Shown in pieces: positions 46,335 through 59,120 of a stretch of DNA of 64,000 nt; the stretch's first letter is position 1; every line of letters starts with the position of its first letter. The notes under the pieces are model-generated. The model was not told the origin of the DNA, did not search any database, and was given only the letters and a program-made list of their open reading frames with translations. Source of the DNA: Wyeomyia smithii (lineage: Eukaryota > Arthropoda > Insecta > Diptera > Culicidae); the NCBI RefSeq assembly GCF_029784165.1, contig NC_073695.1:106758255-106822254 (forward strand), read 5' to 3'. The position numbers were made by a program, and so were the translations under genes.

Positions 46335-46768
46335 AAACCCGTACCCGAATTTTTTTTTCGGTTGAAACCCGAACCCGACCCGAACCCGAAACTTTTTTTT
46401 CGATCATACCCGAACCCGACCCGAACCCGAAAATTTTATTTTTGTGAAACCCGAACCCGACCAGAACCCGAGATTTTTTTGAGGGGTAGATTTTTTGTAC
46501 CAATTTGAGGCTGCCCTGAAGCTTTGGGCCTCGAATGGTATTGAAATGTTAGTGTTTTTGCAGTTGCATGAAATTAGACATCATCATCTTACAAAAATGC
46601 TTATTTGATATAGTCGGGTTTCGGGTTTTCAGATCTAAATTCGACCTTGTTTAAACCCGAACCCGACCCGAACCCGAAAATTTTTTTCCCACCAAACCCG
46701 AACCCGACCCGTACCCGACACCTTCGAAAATTTTCAAACCCGAGCCCGACCCGAACCCGACGGGTTTG
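46335..46768. repeat. Interrupted minisatellite of AACCCGACCCG units
   Basis: Two blocks (46335-46478 and 46648-46768) repeat 'cccgaacccgacccgaaccc' separated by T-rich spacers. Frames through it read PEPDPNPK..FF repeatedly. About 170 bp of unrelated DNA divides the blocks. It is not coding: no start or flanking exon structure. Confidence 0.7.
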
Positions 46769-47057
46769 TCAAAAGACCACGCACGCTGGTGGAGGGTTAA
46801 GAAAAGTGACCACGTGGTCTGTTTTCATGACTTCTAATTTATTGTTACCGACAAGTTACCATGTCAAAAATGAAGCTTTTGAGGCCATCCACATACCACG
46901 TGGACAGATTTTTAACGATTTTGACCCCCCCCCTTCTCCTCCGTGGACAACTGCCCATATAAATTCTAAAAAAATGCATGGACCGTGGACATTGGCCGAC
47001 CCCTTCCCCCAAAGTTGTCCACGTGGAATGTGGTTGGACCCTTTGCAGTTCAGAAAT

Positions 47058-48671
47058 GGGCAATTCTCACTGAAACCAGGCCACTAGTGACACGAGGTCT
47101 TTGAAAATTGATTTTTTTATTTTGGTTCGAAAAAACGCAGTGAAAAATTAATAACTGCACATAAATTTGTTTCATTTGGTGGACTCCTTGTTCGCCAAGG
47201 GGTGAACAATTTTTTAGAAAAGTGAAAATCGAATATTTTTATTGAGCTATATATCAAATATTTGTTTCAAAACCCTCTACAAACAGCATTTCATTATACA
47301 GAAAACATCTAGGGCTTTCATGTGAAGTATTCAAAAGTTTGACCGCAATCTTGGATTCGCCGCCATTTTGAATTTTATCATTAAAACGCGTTTTTGAACA
47401 GGTTGGCAACCACCGATTTTAATTCTGAGACAACCATTGGAAAGCTGAGAAAAAATCCTACAAGATACATTTAAAAAATCAGGTGTGTCGCGAAAGAAAC
47501 ATGGCCGTCGAGCCAATTTTCTATACCGAGTTTTTACATTTCCCACGCGCGCCGCGCGATCGATATAGCAGCAAGCGCTGCTTGCCACGCAGCGCACACT
47601 GAACACACACCGTTTAGTATGCGCGAAGTACATGTTTTGAATAGGTCTTTATAAACAACTTATTTGGATAGGGTAGAACTGCCATAGATGGACTACTTTC
47701 TTTAGTGGACAGCTTATCTCCCGACAGAGACAGGCTGATTACAGATGCGGTATCGTTCTGCGAATGGACTGCGGAAAACCAAAGCAAAACAATGGCATTC
47801 GCTTACGTCGAGCAAGCGGATTACGAAGCGGCTCAAACTAAACTTAAACATCGGATGGAGCATGTCAAAACTATCAAAGGAACGCGTAATTAGCACTATA
47901 TTTTACCTCAAGAAAAATATAATTTGTTTGCTAAACAATATTCCAATAGTTCTGAGAGTGAAGTCAAAAACCTCAAATGCTCAACCTCGAAGCTTAAGAC
48001 GTTGATAAATGTATTGGTAATAATTGAGTATTTTCTTCGTGTTTTCATTATTTCACTTGTATCTTGTCCACTTAAGAAAGTAGTCCATCTATGGCAGTTC
48101 TACTCTATCCAAATAAGTTGCTTATAAAGACCTATTCAAAACATGTACTTCGCGCATACTAAACGATGTGCGTTCAGTGTGCGCTGCGTGGCAAGCAGCG
48201 CTTGCTGCTATATCGATCGCGCGGCCATGTTTCTTTCGCGACACTCCTGATTTTTTAAATGTATCTTGTAGGATTTTTTCTCAGCTTTTCAATGGTTGTC
48301 TCAGAATTAAAATCGGGGGTTGCCAACCTGTTCAAAAACGCGTTTTAATGATAAAATTCAAAATGGCGGCGAATCCAAGATGGCGGTCAAACTTTTGAAT
48401 ACTTCACATGAAAGCCCTAGATGTTTTCTGTATAATGAAATGCTGTTTGTAGAGGGTTTTGGGACAAATATTTGATATATAGCTCGATAAAAATATTCGA
48501 TTTTCACTTTTCTAAAAATTTGTTCACCCCTTGGCGAACAAGGGGTCCACCAAATGAAACAAATTTATCTGCAGTTATTAATTTTTTACTGCGTTTAATC
48601 GAACTAAAATAAAAAAATCAATTTTCAAAGACCTCGTGTCACTAGTGGCCTGGTTTCAGCGAGAATTGCCC
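47058..48671. repeat. Second long inverted repeat, arms ~0.6 kb, 353-bp spacer
   Basis: The left arm 47058-47711 is mirrored by 48065-48671 (e.g. 'gggcaattctcactgaaacc', 'caccaaatgaaacaaattta', 'tacttcgcgcatactaaacg', 'gactactttctt.agtgga'). The right arm lacks about 45 bp present near 47510-47560. The same ~76-residue frame (…RIKIGGCQPVQKRVLM…) is open in both arms. The spacer holds a 62-codon frame (47705-47893, +) that I do not recognise. Possibly a foldback transposon. Confidence 0.85.
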
Positions 48672-49786
48672 AAATATAGAATGTACTGAAAGTTATATTG
48701 AATGAATAATAAAAATGTAAACATTTAAGCGAGTTTTTGGCACTTGACAAATGAAAAGACCACGCGGTTAAAGCGGCAGGGGGGGGGGGGTACGGGGGTC
48801 ACGGATTAGAAGCTTAAGATCTTAAAGTGAGAAGAAAATTGTTAGGTTACAGGTCTCAAATAGGTTAATGGCTTTCAATTTAGATGGTTATTAACACACT
48901 AAATAAAGGTAATAGTTCCTTTAGTATAACTATTGTTTAACATTTAATGTTGAAAACTAGTTAAAGGTTACTATCTCGTTGATCGGTTCTCAACGAATAA
49001 ATGTAATGACCTTAAAATATTACCGGGAGCAGAGCTTTGTATGACTACAGGCCTTCAGCAAACTGTTAGGACTCCAAAACTCTGTCTAAGTGCATTGCTA
49101 GGTATTTCAAACATGAAAAATTACTTTTCGTTTCAATTAATGCGCCAATCTGTTCTGGAAACTCTACTATGCAGCGGGCCATACGTTTGTGCTTGATAAC
49201 AAAACAGGTATTCACACTTGTACGCCTTTCCATCAATTGCTCTTAGTGAGACCAGCTGATCGATGGCATTGACATGCGACAAACTGCGATCTGTTCAGTA
49301 TAACAGGTTTAATTTCCGTTAAGCTAAATGTACCTATTATGATCAATTACTAATCATTAATCCTGATTATTATTCATCGTTGATAAAAAAAAGTGAAGAA
49401 ATAGCGTTGAGCATCACTTTCTACGAGTGCTTTCTTCAATTAAAAGTTTCAGTTTTCTTTCAATAATTTAAAAAAAAAATTGAGAAGTAACTTTCGCCAT
49501 TTTTTTGAATCTATATTATACAACATTTTAAAAGTCAAACCTTTGAGTATTGCAAACATAAGTGATAATTTGGGGGATTAGTGAAATATCATCTTCTGCT
49601 TAGAAAACAAATCAGTATTAAAGATAGATTTACTTTCAATAAGCCAACCTTGTTAAAATAACAATACTTGAATATGAAGGCACTTGTATAAAACTTGTTG
49701 AAACGGTGGATTGTGGAATATTTCTTTCTTAAACAAAACCATCATAAACTGCACCTGGTCGAGCAATATTTTATAGCGTATACCAC
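48672..49786. other. Intergenic DNA, no gene recognised
   Basis: It contains a G-run (48780-48790) and 'aaagaccacgcggtta', which echoes 'aaagaccacgcacgctgg' at 46779 on the other side of the inverted repeat. Otherwise featureless. Confidence 0.4.
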
Positions 49787-51121
49787 TTATACCATAATCT
49801 GCATCACCTTGAGAGCCATTGCGCGTATGCCACTGAATGCCTCCTCGAGGAAGGGCTGCAACTTACTCACCGCCGGGTGAAACCCTCTCTCATCACCGGG
49901 AAGTTCCATGATAAGTGCGATTGGTATTTGCGCAACAGCTAGTGCGTAGTCATCGCTGCCTCCCGAAGCTTCGTAGAGGATTTTGCCCGCTCCGCCGACC
50001 TTGTAATTTACGTTGTGCGATTGTTTCATGGCTGCGGATCCCGCACGAGCTACGGCGTCCATTGTCCGCCATGTCTGGGGAAGCCCTTTCCGGTAGCCCC
50101 AAGGATACATGAGATAGCGGCCATACGAGTGTAAAGTTAGATAGAACATGATTGAATCGTTTTTCGATAGCAGCAATCGGCGGACGACTCTTGCCTCCGA
50201 TTCGGAGAATGGTTTCGGGCCTGGATAGGTTTGGCTGCATTCGTGCCGTGAAACTCCTTTTTCAGCCCAGTGAAAATCGAAGTTGCGATTAGCGTCGGAT
50301 CCTACACAGTGTCTAAGCGGATGACGATTTTTCCGCCAATATTTGTCCTTCATCAGAGAGTATTCATAACCGTCTGGATTGACGAGTGGCAGTATAACCC
50401 ACGTAACGTTTTCCAACAGATCACGGTTTCTGTCTGTGTGCTGAACAAGCTGATCTATGACGTAGAGAGCGGTGGCGGGAGCGAGCCACTCTCTCGCGTG
50501 TATGCCGGCGTCGATAAGAATCGTGTGTCTGTTAAATGAGTTCCGCTGTTGTGATATGGTGACTGTTCGAAGAGGTCGATTCTCATATGAACTTCCTACC
50601 GTGCTGATAGTGACGATATCGGAATACTTCCGGCCCAAGTAATCAATGTACTGATTCATTGTGTTGTATCTCAGATAGGTTTTCGTGATATCCAAAGACT
50701 CGATCGAATTATACCGTGCGAATCGTTCAGAACGCGTATAATTTATGCACGAAGTTAAATTTGGATTTACTACTGTTGGTTGCATGCCATGTTGTTCCAA
50801 ATCATCTCGAAAGTTCGAAACATCATTAACCGGTACTTTTATGTGGGCTTCGTAATTTATTAACGTCGTTAGTACCCAAAAATCGAGTGAGCCATTGTTC
50901 AAATCCAGTGTTCTCAAATAACGCACTTGTTCTTGTGATTTTGGTGTTACACTGTACAGCGCGGCGTTACTGAAAACAATGTTCGTCATATGTTAACGGA
51001 AATCGACAGCTGCTGCAAAAGCACCGTGCACTGGTTGTTATTATCATGCTTACCGTTCACATGTTAAGCCGATCATAATGATACTGACGAAGTGAAGCAG
51101 CAAAAATTTTAACCGAATCAT
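49787..51121 (-). CDS. CP-D: secreted zinc carboxypeptidase, B-type (M14A)
   Basis: Two exons (51121-51054, again 68 nt, and 50969-49787) join by a GT-AG intron of 84 bp to 416 residues. The N-terminus MIRLKFLLLHFVSIIMIGLT is a signal peptide. A propeptide (LDFWVLTTL) and the catalytic domain follow: H180/E183 and H303 (TLHSYG) bind zinc; N251/R252, Y355 and E378 (MELP) are in place. D362 in GGSDDY gives B-type specificity. It lacks the second intron of CP-B/CP-C and has its own activation region (ARYNSIESLDITKTYLRYN), so it is an older paralogue. Same strand as the others, last of the cluster in this window. The in-frame upstream ATG at 50989 lies in the intron, so the first-exon ATG was preferred for its signal peptide and conserved exon size. 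Confidence 0.93.
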
Positions 51122-52045
51122 TTCAATACCGGACCGTGTCACTGAGGCTCACCTTAGTTTGACTATCATACTGAGCGGCAAATCGAACAAACCAACCGTG
51201 ATATGCATGTGCTAGAGATCATCGGCTGTCGTAAAGGTATCGCTACTCTGTTGCAGGTGCTTTGATTTACGGCACTCCAGCTTAAAACGGTAGCCGGTGT
51301 ACATCTCGAAATAGATATTCTGAATCGTGCTGTGGAATGGACAATTAGTTGCTAGTATTCACGAAGACCCATTATTGGTTAATTCATTACAATCTGCTGA
51401 TTATTCGCATTGTTACACAAACACTGCCAAGGTTCGGAGAGTAGCAGTTCGATCGACCAATAGCTCAAAAATAAATCAAGAGAGCAGAGAAATAGAAACA
51501 AAATATTGTCTAGTTTGGTTGACTTTGCAGTAGAGTTAGAGCAAAAGCCATCTATTTACAGTTATTGAGATCGTGTGGAAATCTGCTGAAACAGTTTGTA
51601 CTGTCGATGCAGGGTAGGCAAATAAATTTGTGGCACATTCTGCTACAAAAGTGAATGACGATTGCAACATATATAGCCGATATCTCTTCAGACGTTAGCG
51701 CTCAGAGACGCCGATTTTTATGAGTGTTTTTCTTCTCTCGGCCGTGAGTGGCGATCGTATCTTTATTACTATTTTTTTTTCTATTCTAAAAAAATTATGG
51801 TTATGAATATCAGGCTAACTGATATAAAAGTTGAATATGGCGGATGAAATATTTTATTTCAGAGGCCTTTTTAATTGCCTTCAATGTTTTATAATTCAAA
51901 TTGTCTCTTAAAGTACAATTTGGTAGTACTCCAACAATCATACTCTTATAAAAATGTTTTAAAAGTAGGTCGATACATACGAAATCTCAAAATAGAAGGT
52001 TTTAAGGTTTTAAATTTTGAAACATACCACCAATAGAACATAAAA
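51122..52045. other. Upstream region of CP-D; no gene recognised
   Basis: A 'ctCAGTatg' initiator-like site (minus strand, near 51170) lies about 50 bases before the CP-D ATG; no good TATA. The rest is AT-rich without coding signs. Confidence 0.35.
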
Positions 52046-52264
52046 CCATTACTGATAAGTAACAGTGCGTCTTGAACTGTCCTACAGATCAGACGTTTTT
52101 TTCGGTTGCTTGTGGACTGGTCTTTGACTGCCTATAGCTTCAAAGTTTGTGTTTTGTCAGTGTGTCTTTTAAAGACTACCTGAAAGTTATTTCCCATCAG
52201 TCTTTCTCAAGACTACCTACTTTTGAATTTAACATTTGTTTTAACTTTTTTCGTATCACCTGAA

Positions 52265-53568
52265 ATGGCTGGACGGAAAAAGAAACCTCGCATCGCTGCG
52301 GGGAGGAAAAGAGAGGCATCTCTTTCTGACACATCGAGTGTCTGTAGTGACAATCCTTTTGATATTTTGCCTGAGCAGGAAGCTGGTGAAATGGAAGTTA
52401 TTAATATTGAAACTATACAAAGTATAAAATCTTTAAAGAGGGAGAAGGTTCCACCTATTGTGGTGGCTATTTCTTCTGAGTTTAGTGTATTCGAAAGGGA
52501 ACTTTCAACGTTTGTTTCTGACGTTAAGGTTGCCTATCGGATTGGCCGTAGAGGTGAATGCCGCTTATTGGCCGACTCAGTGAAGGGTCGTGATCGTCTT
52601 GTTCAGTATTTGGCTGACAAGATGTGCAAATTTTTTGCATACGACGCCGGGGGCGCCAAGCGGTTCGGGGTTGTCTTGAAGGTCTCACCAACGATCGAAC
52701 CGTTGATGAGATCAAACTTACTTTAACAGAATTACTTGGCATAGCCCCTACCCAAGTAATTCTAATGAAACAAAAATCACGAGGCGAAAACAGTCAGAGA
52801 GCTGGAATTTCCCTTGTTAATTATTTAATTCATTTTAACCGCAATGAGGTTAACAACTTAATTTTTTTTGAAAAAGCACATGCTTTGTATAATGTGCGTG
52901 TAAAGTGGGAGGTTTATGGGAAGTGTGGCGGAGGTGAGGGGCATATCACCCAATGCCGTACTTACCAACGTTATGGCCATGGTTCCAAGTTCTGTGGCAT
53001 GGACCAGGAATGTCTTGGTTGTGGAGACTCTTCTCACAAAAAGGACACATGTCCTGTGAGGGAGAGTGGAGGTTTTCGCTGTGCGAGTTGTAACGGCGGC
53101 CATATGTCAAATTTTTATCAATGCCCAGTCCGTTTAGCAATTGTTAAGGCAAGGCAAGGTAAACAAAATTCAATTTCTCAATTAAAACCAACTTCAAAAC
53201 AAAATTCTCCAAGCGTACCAGTGACGCATAGTTTACCTACTCCTTTGCATACCCGTTTAACTTATGCACAGGTTACAGGTAGTTCGAACATTATACCGCC
53301 TAGTGTTGGTAGTTCGAAAATGACCGTTAATATGGGTAAGCAAAACACGCTAGAAAATAATTGTACACCTATCACTCCATCATCTTTTTCTAATGTCAAC
53401 TGCCTGGGGCCTATTACGGCAGGTAAACTTTCTTTTTTGCAACAGGCAATGTTCGATCTTATGAACGCCATGTTGCAGGCAAAATCAATGTTTGAAGCCA
53501 TTCAAATAGGCACAAATTTAACTATTAAAATTGTTTCTAATTTAAAATTTAGCAATGATTTTAAATAA
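52265..53568 (+). pseudogene. Retrotransposon ORF1 (gag-like, zinc knuckles), one frameshift
   Basis: It starts MAGRKKKPRIAAGRKR at 52265. A one-base loss near 52681 shifts the frame (VVLK then GLTNDRTVDEIKL in the next frame). The C-terminal half has three knuckle-like motifs: CRTYQRYGHGSKFC (second Cys replaced by Tyr), CLGCGDSSHKKDTC and CASCNGGHMSNFYQC. ORF1 proteins of Jockey elements bind their RNA in a ribonucleoprotein. It ends at 53568, overlapping ORF2 by 14 bases. Confidence 0.85.
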
Positions 53569-56216
53569 AACAATTAAAATATTAAATTGGAATGCTCGCT
53601 CATTGAAGGCCAATGAGAATGAGCTTTTTAACTTTTTAACAGTAAATAATGTGCATATTGCAATTATTACTGAAACATTTTTGAAACCTAACATTAAATT
53701 AAAATATGATCCCAATTACGTGGTTCATAGATATGATAGGATTCAGGGTTCCGGCGGTGGAGTTGCAATTGTTATTCATCGCCAAATCAAACATCGTGCT
53801 CTTCCCCATCTTGAGACGAAAGTTATTGAAACTTTGGGAATTGAAGTTCAAACTGAACTTGGGATTTTATTTATTGCCGCAGCATATTTACCATTTCAAT
53901 GCACACGCGAGCTCAAAAATTATTTTAAAGGTGATTTACAAAAACTCACTAGAAATCGTTCGAAATTTTTCATAATCGGCGATTTTAACGCTAAACATCG
54001 TTCATGGAATAATTCTCAAAGTAATTCCAATGGCAAAATTTTATTCAATGATTGTTCTTCAGGATACTATTCTATTTTGTCTCCGAATAGTCCTACATGC
54101 TTTTCTTCTGTAAGAAACCCTTCAACAATTGATTTGGTGCTAACAGATCAAAGTCATGTATGTAGTGATTTGATCACACATGCTGACTTTGATTCTGACC
54201 ATCTTCCAATAACTTTTTCTTTATCACATGAATCAGTTTTAAACCCTATGAGCTCTGTTTTTAATTAAAACAAGGCTAATTGGGAAAGATACAAAACTCA
54301 TATTGAGAGAAATTTCAATAATGAGATTGATTAGCAAAACGAAGTGAATATTGATTCCGCTTTGGAAGCATTAAAATGTGCAATTGTTGATGCCAGGAAT
54401 TATTCTGTTCCAAAGGCTCAAATGAAATTTGATTCACCAATAATTGACGAAAATCTTCAACTTCTAATTCGTTTGAAAAATGCCCGCAGACGTCAATATC
54501 AACGTTCTCGTGACCCTGTTTTTAAAACTATTTATAAAGATTTACAGAAAGAGATTAAGCATAGATTTACTCTTCTGAGAAATCAAAATTTTGAGACTAA
54601 AGTTAAAAAATTGAAACCATATTCAAAACCATTTTGGAAGCTGTCGAAGATTCTTAAGAAACCTTCAAAGCCTATTCCAGTTTTAAAAGATGGTGAACGT
54701 TTTCTTGTATCCAATGAACAAAAGGCTCAAAGACTTGCTCAGCAGTTTGAGAATGTTCATAACTCAAATTTGAATTTTGTGAGTCCATTTGAAAATGAAG
54801 TCACACGTCAATTTGATTTAATTTCTTCCCAGGATTTTTTACCTGCAGAAATAATTGAAACTAACTTGAATGAGATTAAATCAATTATTAAAAATTTCAA
54901 AAATATGAAAGCACCTGGTGACGATGGAATCTTTAATATATTAATCAAACATCTCCTTGAGAGCACAATGGAATTTTTAGTGAAAATTTTCAATTGCTGC
55001 TTCAAAATTGCATATTTTCCCAAATTATGGAAAAATGCAAAAATTACTCCAATTTTAAAACCGGATAAGAACCCAGCTGAAGTTTCAAGTTATCGACCAA
55101 TCAGTTTGCTTTCCTCAATAAGTAAACTGTTTGAGAGAATTATTCTTAACAGAATGATGTCACACATCAACGAAAATTCAATTTTTGCAAATGAACAGTT
55201 TGGATTTCGCCATGGGCATTCCACAACTCATCAATTGCTCAGAGTTACTAATATGATACGAGCTAACAAATCTGAAGGTTATTCCACTGGAGCTGCTCTT
55301 TTAGACATAGAAAAAGCATTCGACAGTGTTTGGCATAAAGGTTTGATTGCGAAATTGCAAACTTTTAATTTTCCAATTTTCCTAATCAAAATTTTAAAAC
55401 ATTATCTTACTGATCGAACTCTGCAGGTTGTCTATCAGAATTCAAAATCTGATAGATTTCCTGTCAGAGCAGGTGTACCTCAAGGTTCAGTCTTGGGTCC
55501 AGTCCTGTACAACATATTCACTTCAGATCTTCCTGATTTGCCTCCAGGATGCACAAAGTCATTGTTCTGCGATGACACAAGCATTTCCGTAAAAGGAAAA
55601 AGCCTTCGTGTCATATGCAGTCGATTGCAGAAAAGTTTAGATTATTTTTTCTTCCTACTTGCAAAAGTGGAAAATCTCTCCCAATGCTTCTAAAACTCAA
55701 ATGATAATTTTTCCGCATAAGCCTAGGGCTTCTTTCCTCAAGCCAAACAATAATCACGTTGTCAAGATGAATGGGGTTATTTTAAGTTGGTCCGACAAGG
55801 TTAAGTACTTGGGACTAATTTATGATAAAAAACTTATTTTCAAAGAGCACATTGAGAGTATACAAGCCAAGTGCATCAAATATACGAGATGTTTATATCC
55901 TCTCATTAACAGGAATTCTAAACTTTGTTTAAAGAACAAACTTTTAATTTACAAACAAATTTTTAGACCAGCAATGCTCTATGCTGTACCGATCTGGTCA
56001 AGTTGCTGTTCAACAAGGAAGAAAACGCTCCAAAGGATTCAGAATAAAATTCTGAAAATGATTTTGAAGCGTCCTCCTTGGTTTGGTACACTCGAATTAC
56101 ATAGACTTACTGGTGTTGAACCATTAGAAACTATGTCAAATAAAATTATTAACAATTTTCGACAAAAATCGTTGCAATCCTCAATTGCTACGATAAGCTC
56201 TCTTTATAGCCAATAA
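53555..56216 (+). pseudogene. Retrotransposon ORF2 (AP-endonuclease + reverse transcriptase), broken
   Basis: The endonuclease spans 53576-54230 with ILNWNARSLK, IITET, IIGDFNAKH, IDLVLTD and DSDHLP. Two stops follow (54266 and 54333). The RT runs from 54344 with AFIF-type lead MKAPGDDGIFN, FGFRHGHSTTHQL, ALLDIEKAFDSVW, GVPQGSVLGPVLYNIFTSDL and LFCDDTSIS. A frameshift near 55640-55660 moves the end (KWKISPNASKTQ...SSLYSQ) to another frame. The endonuclease nicks target DNA and the RT primes on it. Here it is inactive because of three breaks. Confidence 0.9.
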
Positions 56217-56508
56217 GTTAGCAATTAAGTTAGTTGTAAGTTTACTTCCCCTTTTCTGACAAGTAGGTTTAAATCCCTACGAATGATAAGTCCTAATTGC
56301 GAAAGCAAACAAATCCTAACAATTAGAATTACAAATTTCTAACAGTGTTGAGAAGTCACCATTTGTGATTGGACACACATACTCATTATTTACTAATATT
56401 TATCATAAATACTTAAGCTACTAACAAATCCCCCCTTAAAAAAAAAAAAAAAAAAAAATGATATTTCCGGGAGCTCTGCGTGAAGTTCTTTCCATTACTG
56501 ATAAGTAA

Positions 56509-59120
56509 AACGATATGCTCAATAGAACCAAGCTTGCTGACCTAATTTCTGTTATACATACTAGGAGAAAACTGTTATCGAGGAGTCTATAAATGCATAT
56601 ATACAGAAAAATGAAAAGTTTCTATTGAATATTACCCCAAATTTATTTACCATCCTATCACTATTAATTTATACTCTCAGAAAACAGGTGATCACAGCTT
56701 TTAATTCAGGTTGCTTTACGCACTACTTGTTCTAGTTCAGTTTTAAGAAATTCAACCTACTGATACGTTTTTAACGTTTCGCAGTGTATCGGGTCCTGGT
56801 TTTAAGACATTGAAGTGATCGCCAGCTGGTGAACTGTGATTTGATAATTATATTTCTCAATCACTTATACAACTGTTCGGAAGCAGAAAAGACGAGAAAC
56901 AATCAGACGGCGAAAGGTAAAATAAATCACCCTTCAGTTTACTCATAGTAATTTCAATCTTTTTGAAATTGGAAGATGTTCGCTTTCGAAATGGTTTACC
57001 GTGAACTTTTTGCTAAAATTGTTGTGCAGTTCATAGCGAAATGTACATCGAACTTGTGGTAACATCTTTGTTTCGACGCCATTTTGAACACAACTGGGTA
57101 TGCATCAACAAAACAAAAAATACTGGCATAAAGAGGAGAAAGAGACCTTTCATATACATATTTTTGATTTTGTCTGAGCGTGTTTATTGTGGAGTAAGAA
57201 AGCCTCAAAAAATTCCAAATGTTTAGTTGTTTGTTAGAACCAAACTTTTCTTAACACCTGAACCAATAAAGAGTATAAATATGTACTTAGGTGACAAAAC
57301 AGGGACTACGATTGGAAACTTGGAACGTGGAACTGCAAATCGATCTGCTTCCCGGGATGTGATTGGATAATCTACGATGAGTTATAACCGGGCTCAGGAA
57401 AAAGACTGGAGAGCGACATTATACTGACATACTTTTCTCCCTTTTCACTCTAACAGCCTCATGAATAAGCTATTCATGAGAGCTCACATACAGCTACAGC
57501 TACAGGCAACGAAACTGTCTTGTGTTGCACACGACAGCTAATTCTTGCGCATGTATTTTGTTCGTTTGGACATGACAGCCTAGTTTGCTCATTTTGAGAC
57601 AACCTGCTGATCGGCTGCAGATGTCATCGACTCGCACTTTTTCGTTTCTCCTTTTTCATAGGCCGGTGGCATATTGAACACAAAGCAAACTGTTTTATAT
57701 GTGTTTCCATTGTTGATGTTATTCTCCGCGTAAGAAAAAACGTGCTTCGCACCATCTCACTTTCATTCTTTCATAGGCCTAACTGTCGTGAATCATAAAC
57801 ACCTGACATCCCGCTCGGATTATGCCGAAGGATGTCGAAGATTATAGGCTGTCATTAGCGACAGCTTGAAAGAACCAAAAGACATAAGGAGATAAAAAAT
57901 AACAGCCCGTTTGGCACTGCATGTGTGTGTTGTTGTCAGTTACTGTCGGGTTTTGTACCGAATGTACGGGGAGCAGGGAGAGCTGGGCAATGCAATGACA
58001 GCCGAATTAATTGAAAACTTGCTGTCATGGATATGCAGTCTTTTTCAGAAGCTTGATTACAATCACGCATTTTCGAAGTTGTAGAAAATGTTCAGAGGAG
58101 TCCCGCTGCAGAAACTTTGTTGACAGGAGGGAAGGTATGAAAAAGAAATTATCTAATGACTTCTTTTTGTTAGAGTTGACGGTGTTAATGTCGGCGTTTT
58201 GTTAGAGTTGACAAACAATGAGCAACTGTGGCACGCCAAGGTTGCACAGCAATATGCTGCTGTAGCTGTATGCAGTTCTTCCTATATTAAAATACCTTTG
58301 TGTAGCTACTCTTGAAGATAACTAGAGAAAGCTTAGATTCCCTATCGCTGTAGCAGATATTATGACCAGGGCTCTACATTTTCGAAACAAAACAATGAAA
58401 TTTATATACTCGCGCTGTCATTTCGATTTGAACAGTTTCATTTTCACTTGATTCCTTTCGGCTACTGTCAACGAATCACTTCTTTCTCTCTTTCCCGTCT
58501 GTTGGTCAACGGATCGTTTCAAATGAAACTAACGACTATTTCAATCGACAGAGAGAGTGACGGAAAGAGAGACTCTTTTCTTTCCTTCGGCGTCTCAATT
58601 GAAATTAGCACCGCATCGCGTCGTTTGATGGTAGTTTTCTGATACCGCAAGCCGTAGTTAGAACGGCAATGGCATCCAATAAATACGTCACGCAAGTTCC
58701 GATCAATATTTCCTCCATATATATGCTTGAAGTACTGTATGGAAGTCTTCTGTCTCCGTCAGCGCTCATTGTCATTTTCAATTGAGAATCGTCATGTGAG
58801 AGTAATGGTGATAATCTCCGCTTTCAATTGAAAAGCGTTTGTATCAATTTCAAGCCCTTCAGTTGTCAGAATCACAGCAAGAGCTTTCGACTGGGTGTCA
58901 TGTGACTCACGAAGTGCTCGAAAATGACACAAAAGCTTTTCAGTTAAAAGCGACGGGTCAAAACGTCACTAAAACCTGATGATTGTCAATTGAAAATGAC
59001 TTTGTCAGGCTTTGATTATGACATCGAACATGGAACGACCGATAACAGAACCGAAATCGCGTGAAACTGGAGCTTGGACAGCAACCTTCTAATGCATCAG
59101 TGTGAGGTGATCGAACGGTA
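56509..59120. other. 2.6-kb stretch with no gene recognised
   Basis: Only short ORFs. Between 58760 and 59010 'cattttcaattga' and its inverse 'tcaattgaaaatg' recur (58770, 58827, 58990), suggesting an eroded inverted-repeat element. 57430-57480 has a small 'ctcatgaata.gctattcatgag' palindrome. No exon of NVL- or carboxypeptidase-type genes was seen. Confidence 0.4.

Larger units (their letters stand above)
52046..56508 (+). mobile_element. Near full-length Jockey-clade (Juan-like) retrotransposon with 17-bp target duplication
   Basis: CCATTACTGATAAGTAA stands at 52046-52062 and 56492-56508. The element starts CAGTGCG at 52063 and has ORF1, ORF2, a 3' UTR and a 21-base A-tract (56438-56458). 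Another 33 bases lie between the A-tract and the right duplication. ORF1 and ORF2 both carry frame breaks, so this copy is inactive. Relatives: 28611-28925 and 28926-30191. The Juan name is from motif memory. Confidence 0.88.

Noticed and set aside
46323..47087. ORFs reading PEPDPNPK repeats
   Set aside because: Produced by the AACCCGACCCG minisatellite; no start context, splice signals or homology.
47331..48398. Two paralogous small genes (frames in the inverted-repeat arms)
   Set aside because: The frames are the same sequence in both arms of a repeat, with no known domain; kept as a finding, not called as genes.
50987..50989. ATG as the start of CP-D
   Set aside because: It would give a protein without a signal peptide. 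The 68-nt exon at 51121-51054 supplies one and matches the exon structure of CP-B and CP-C.
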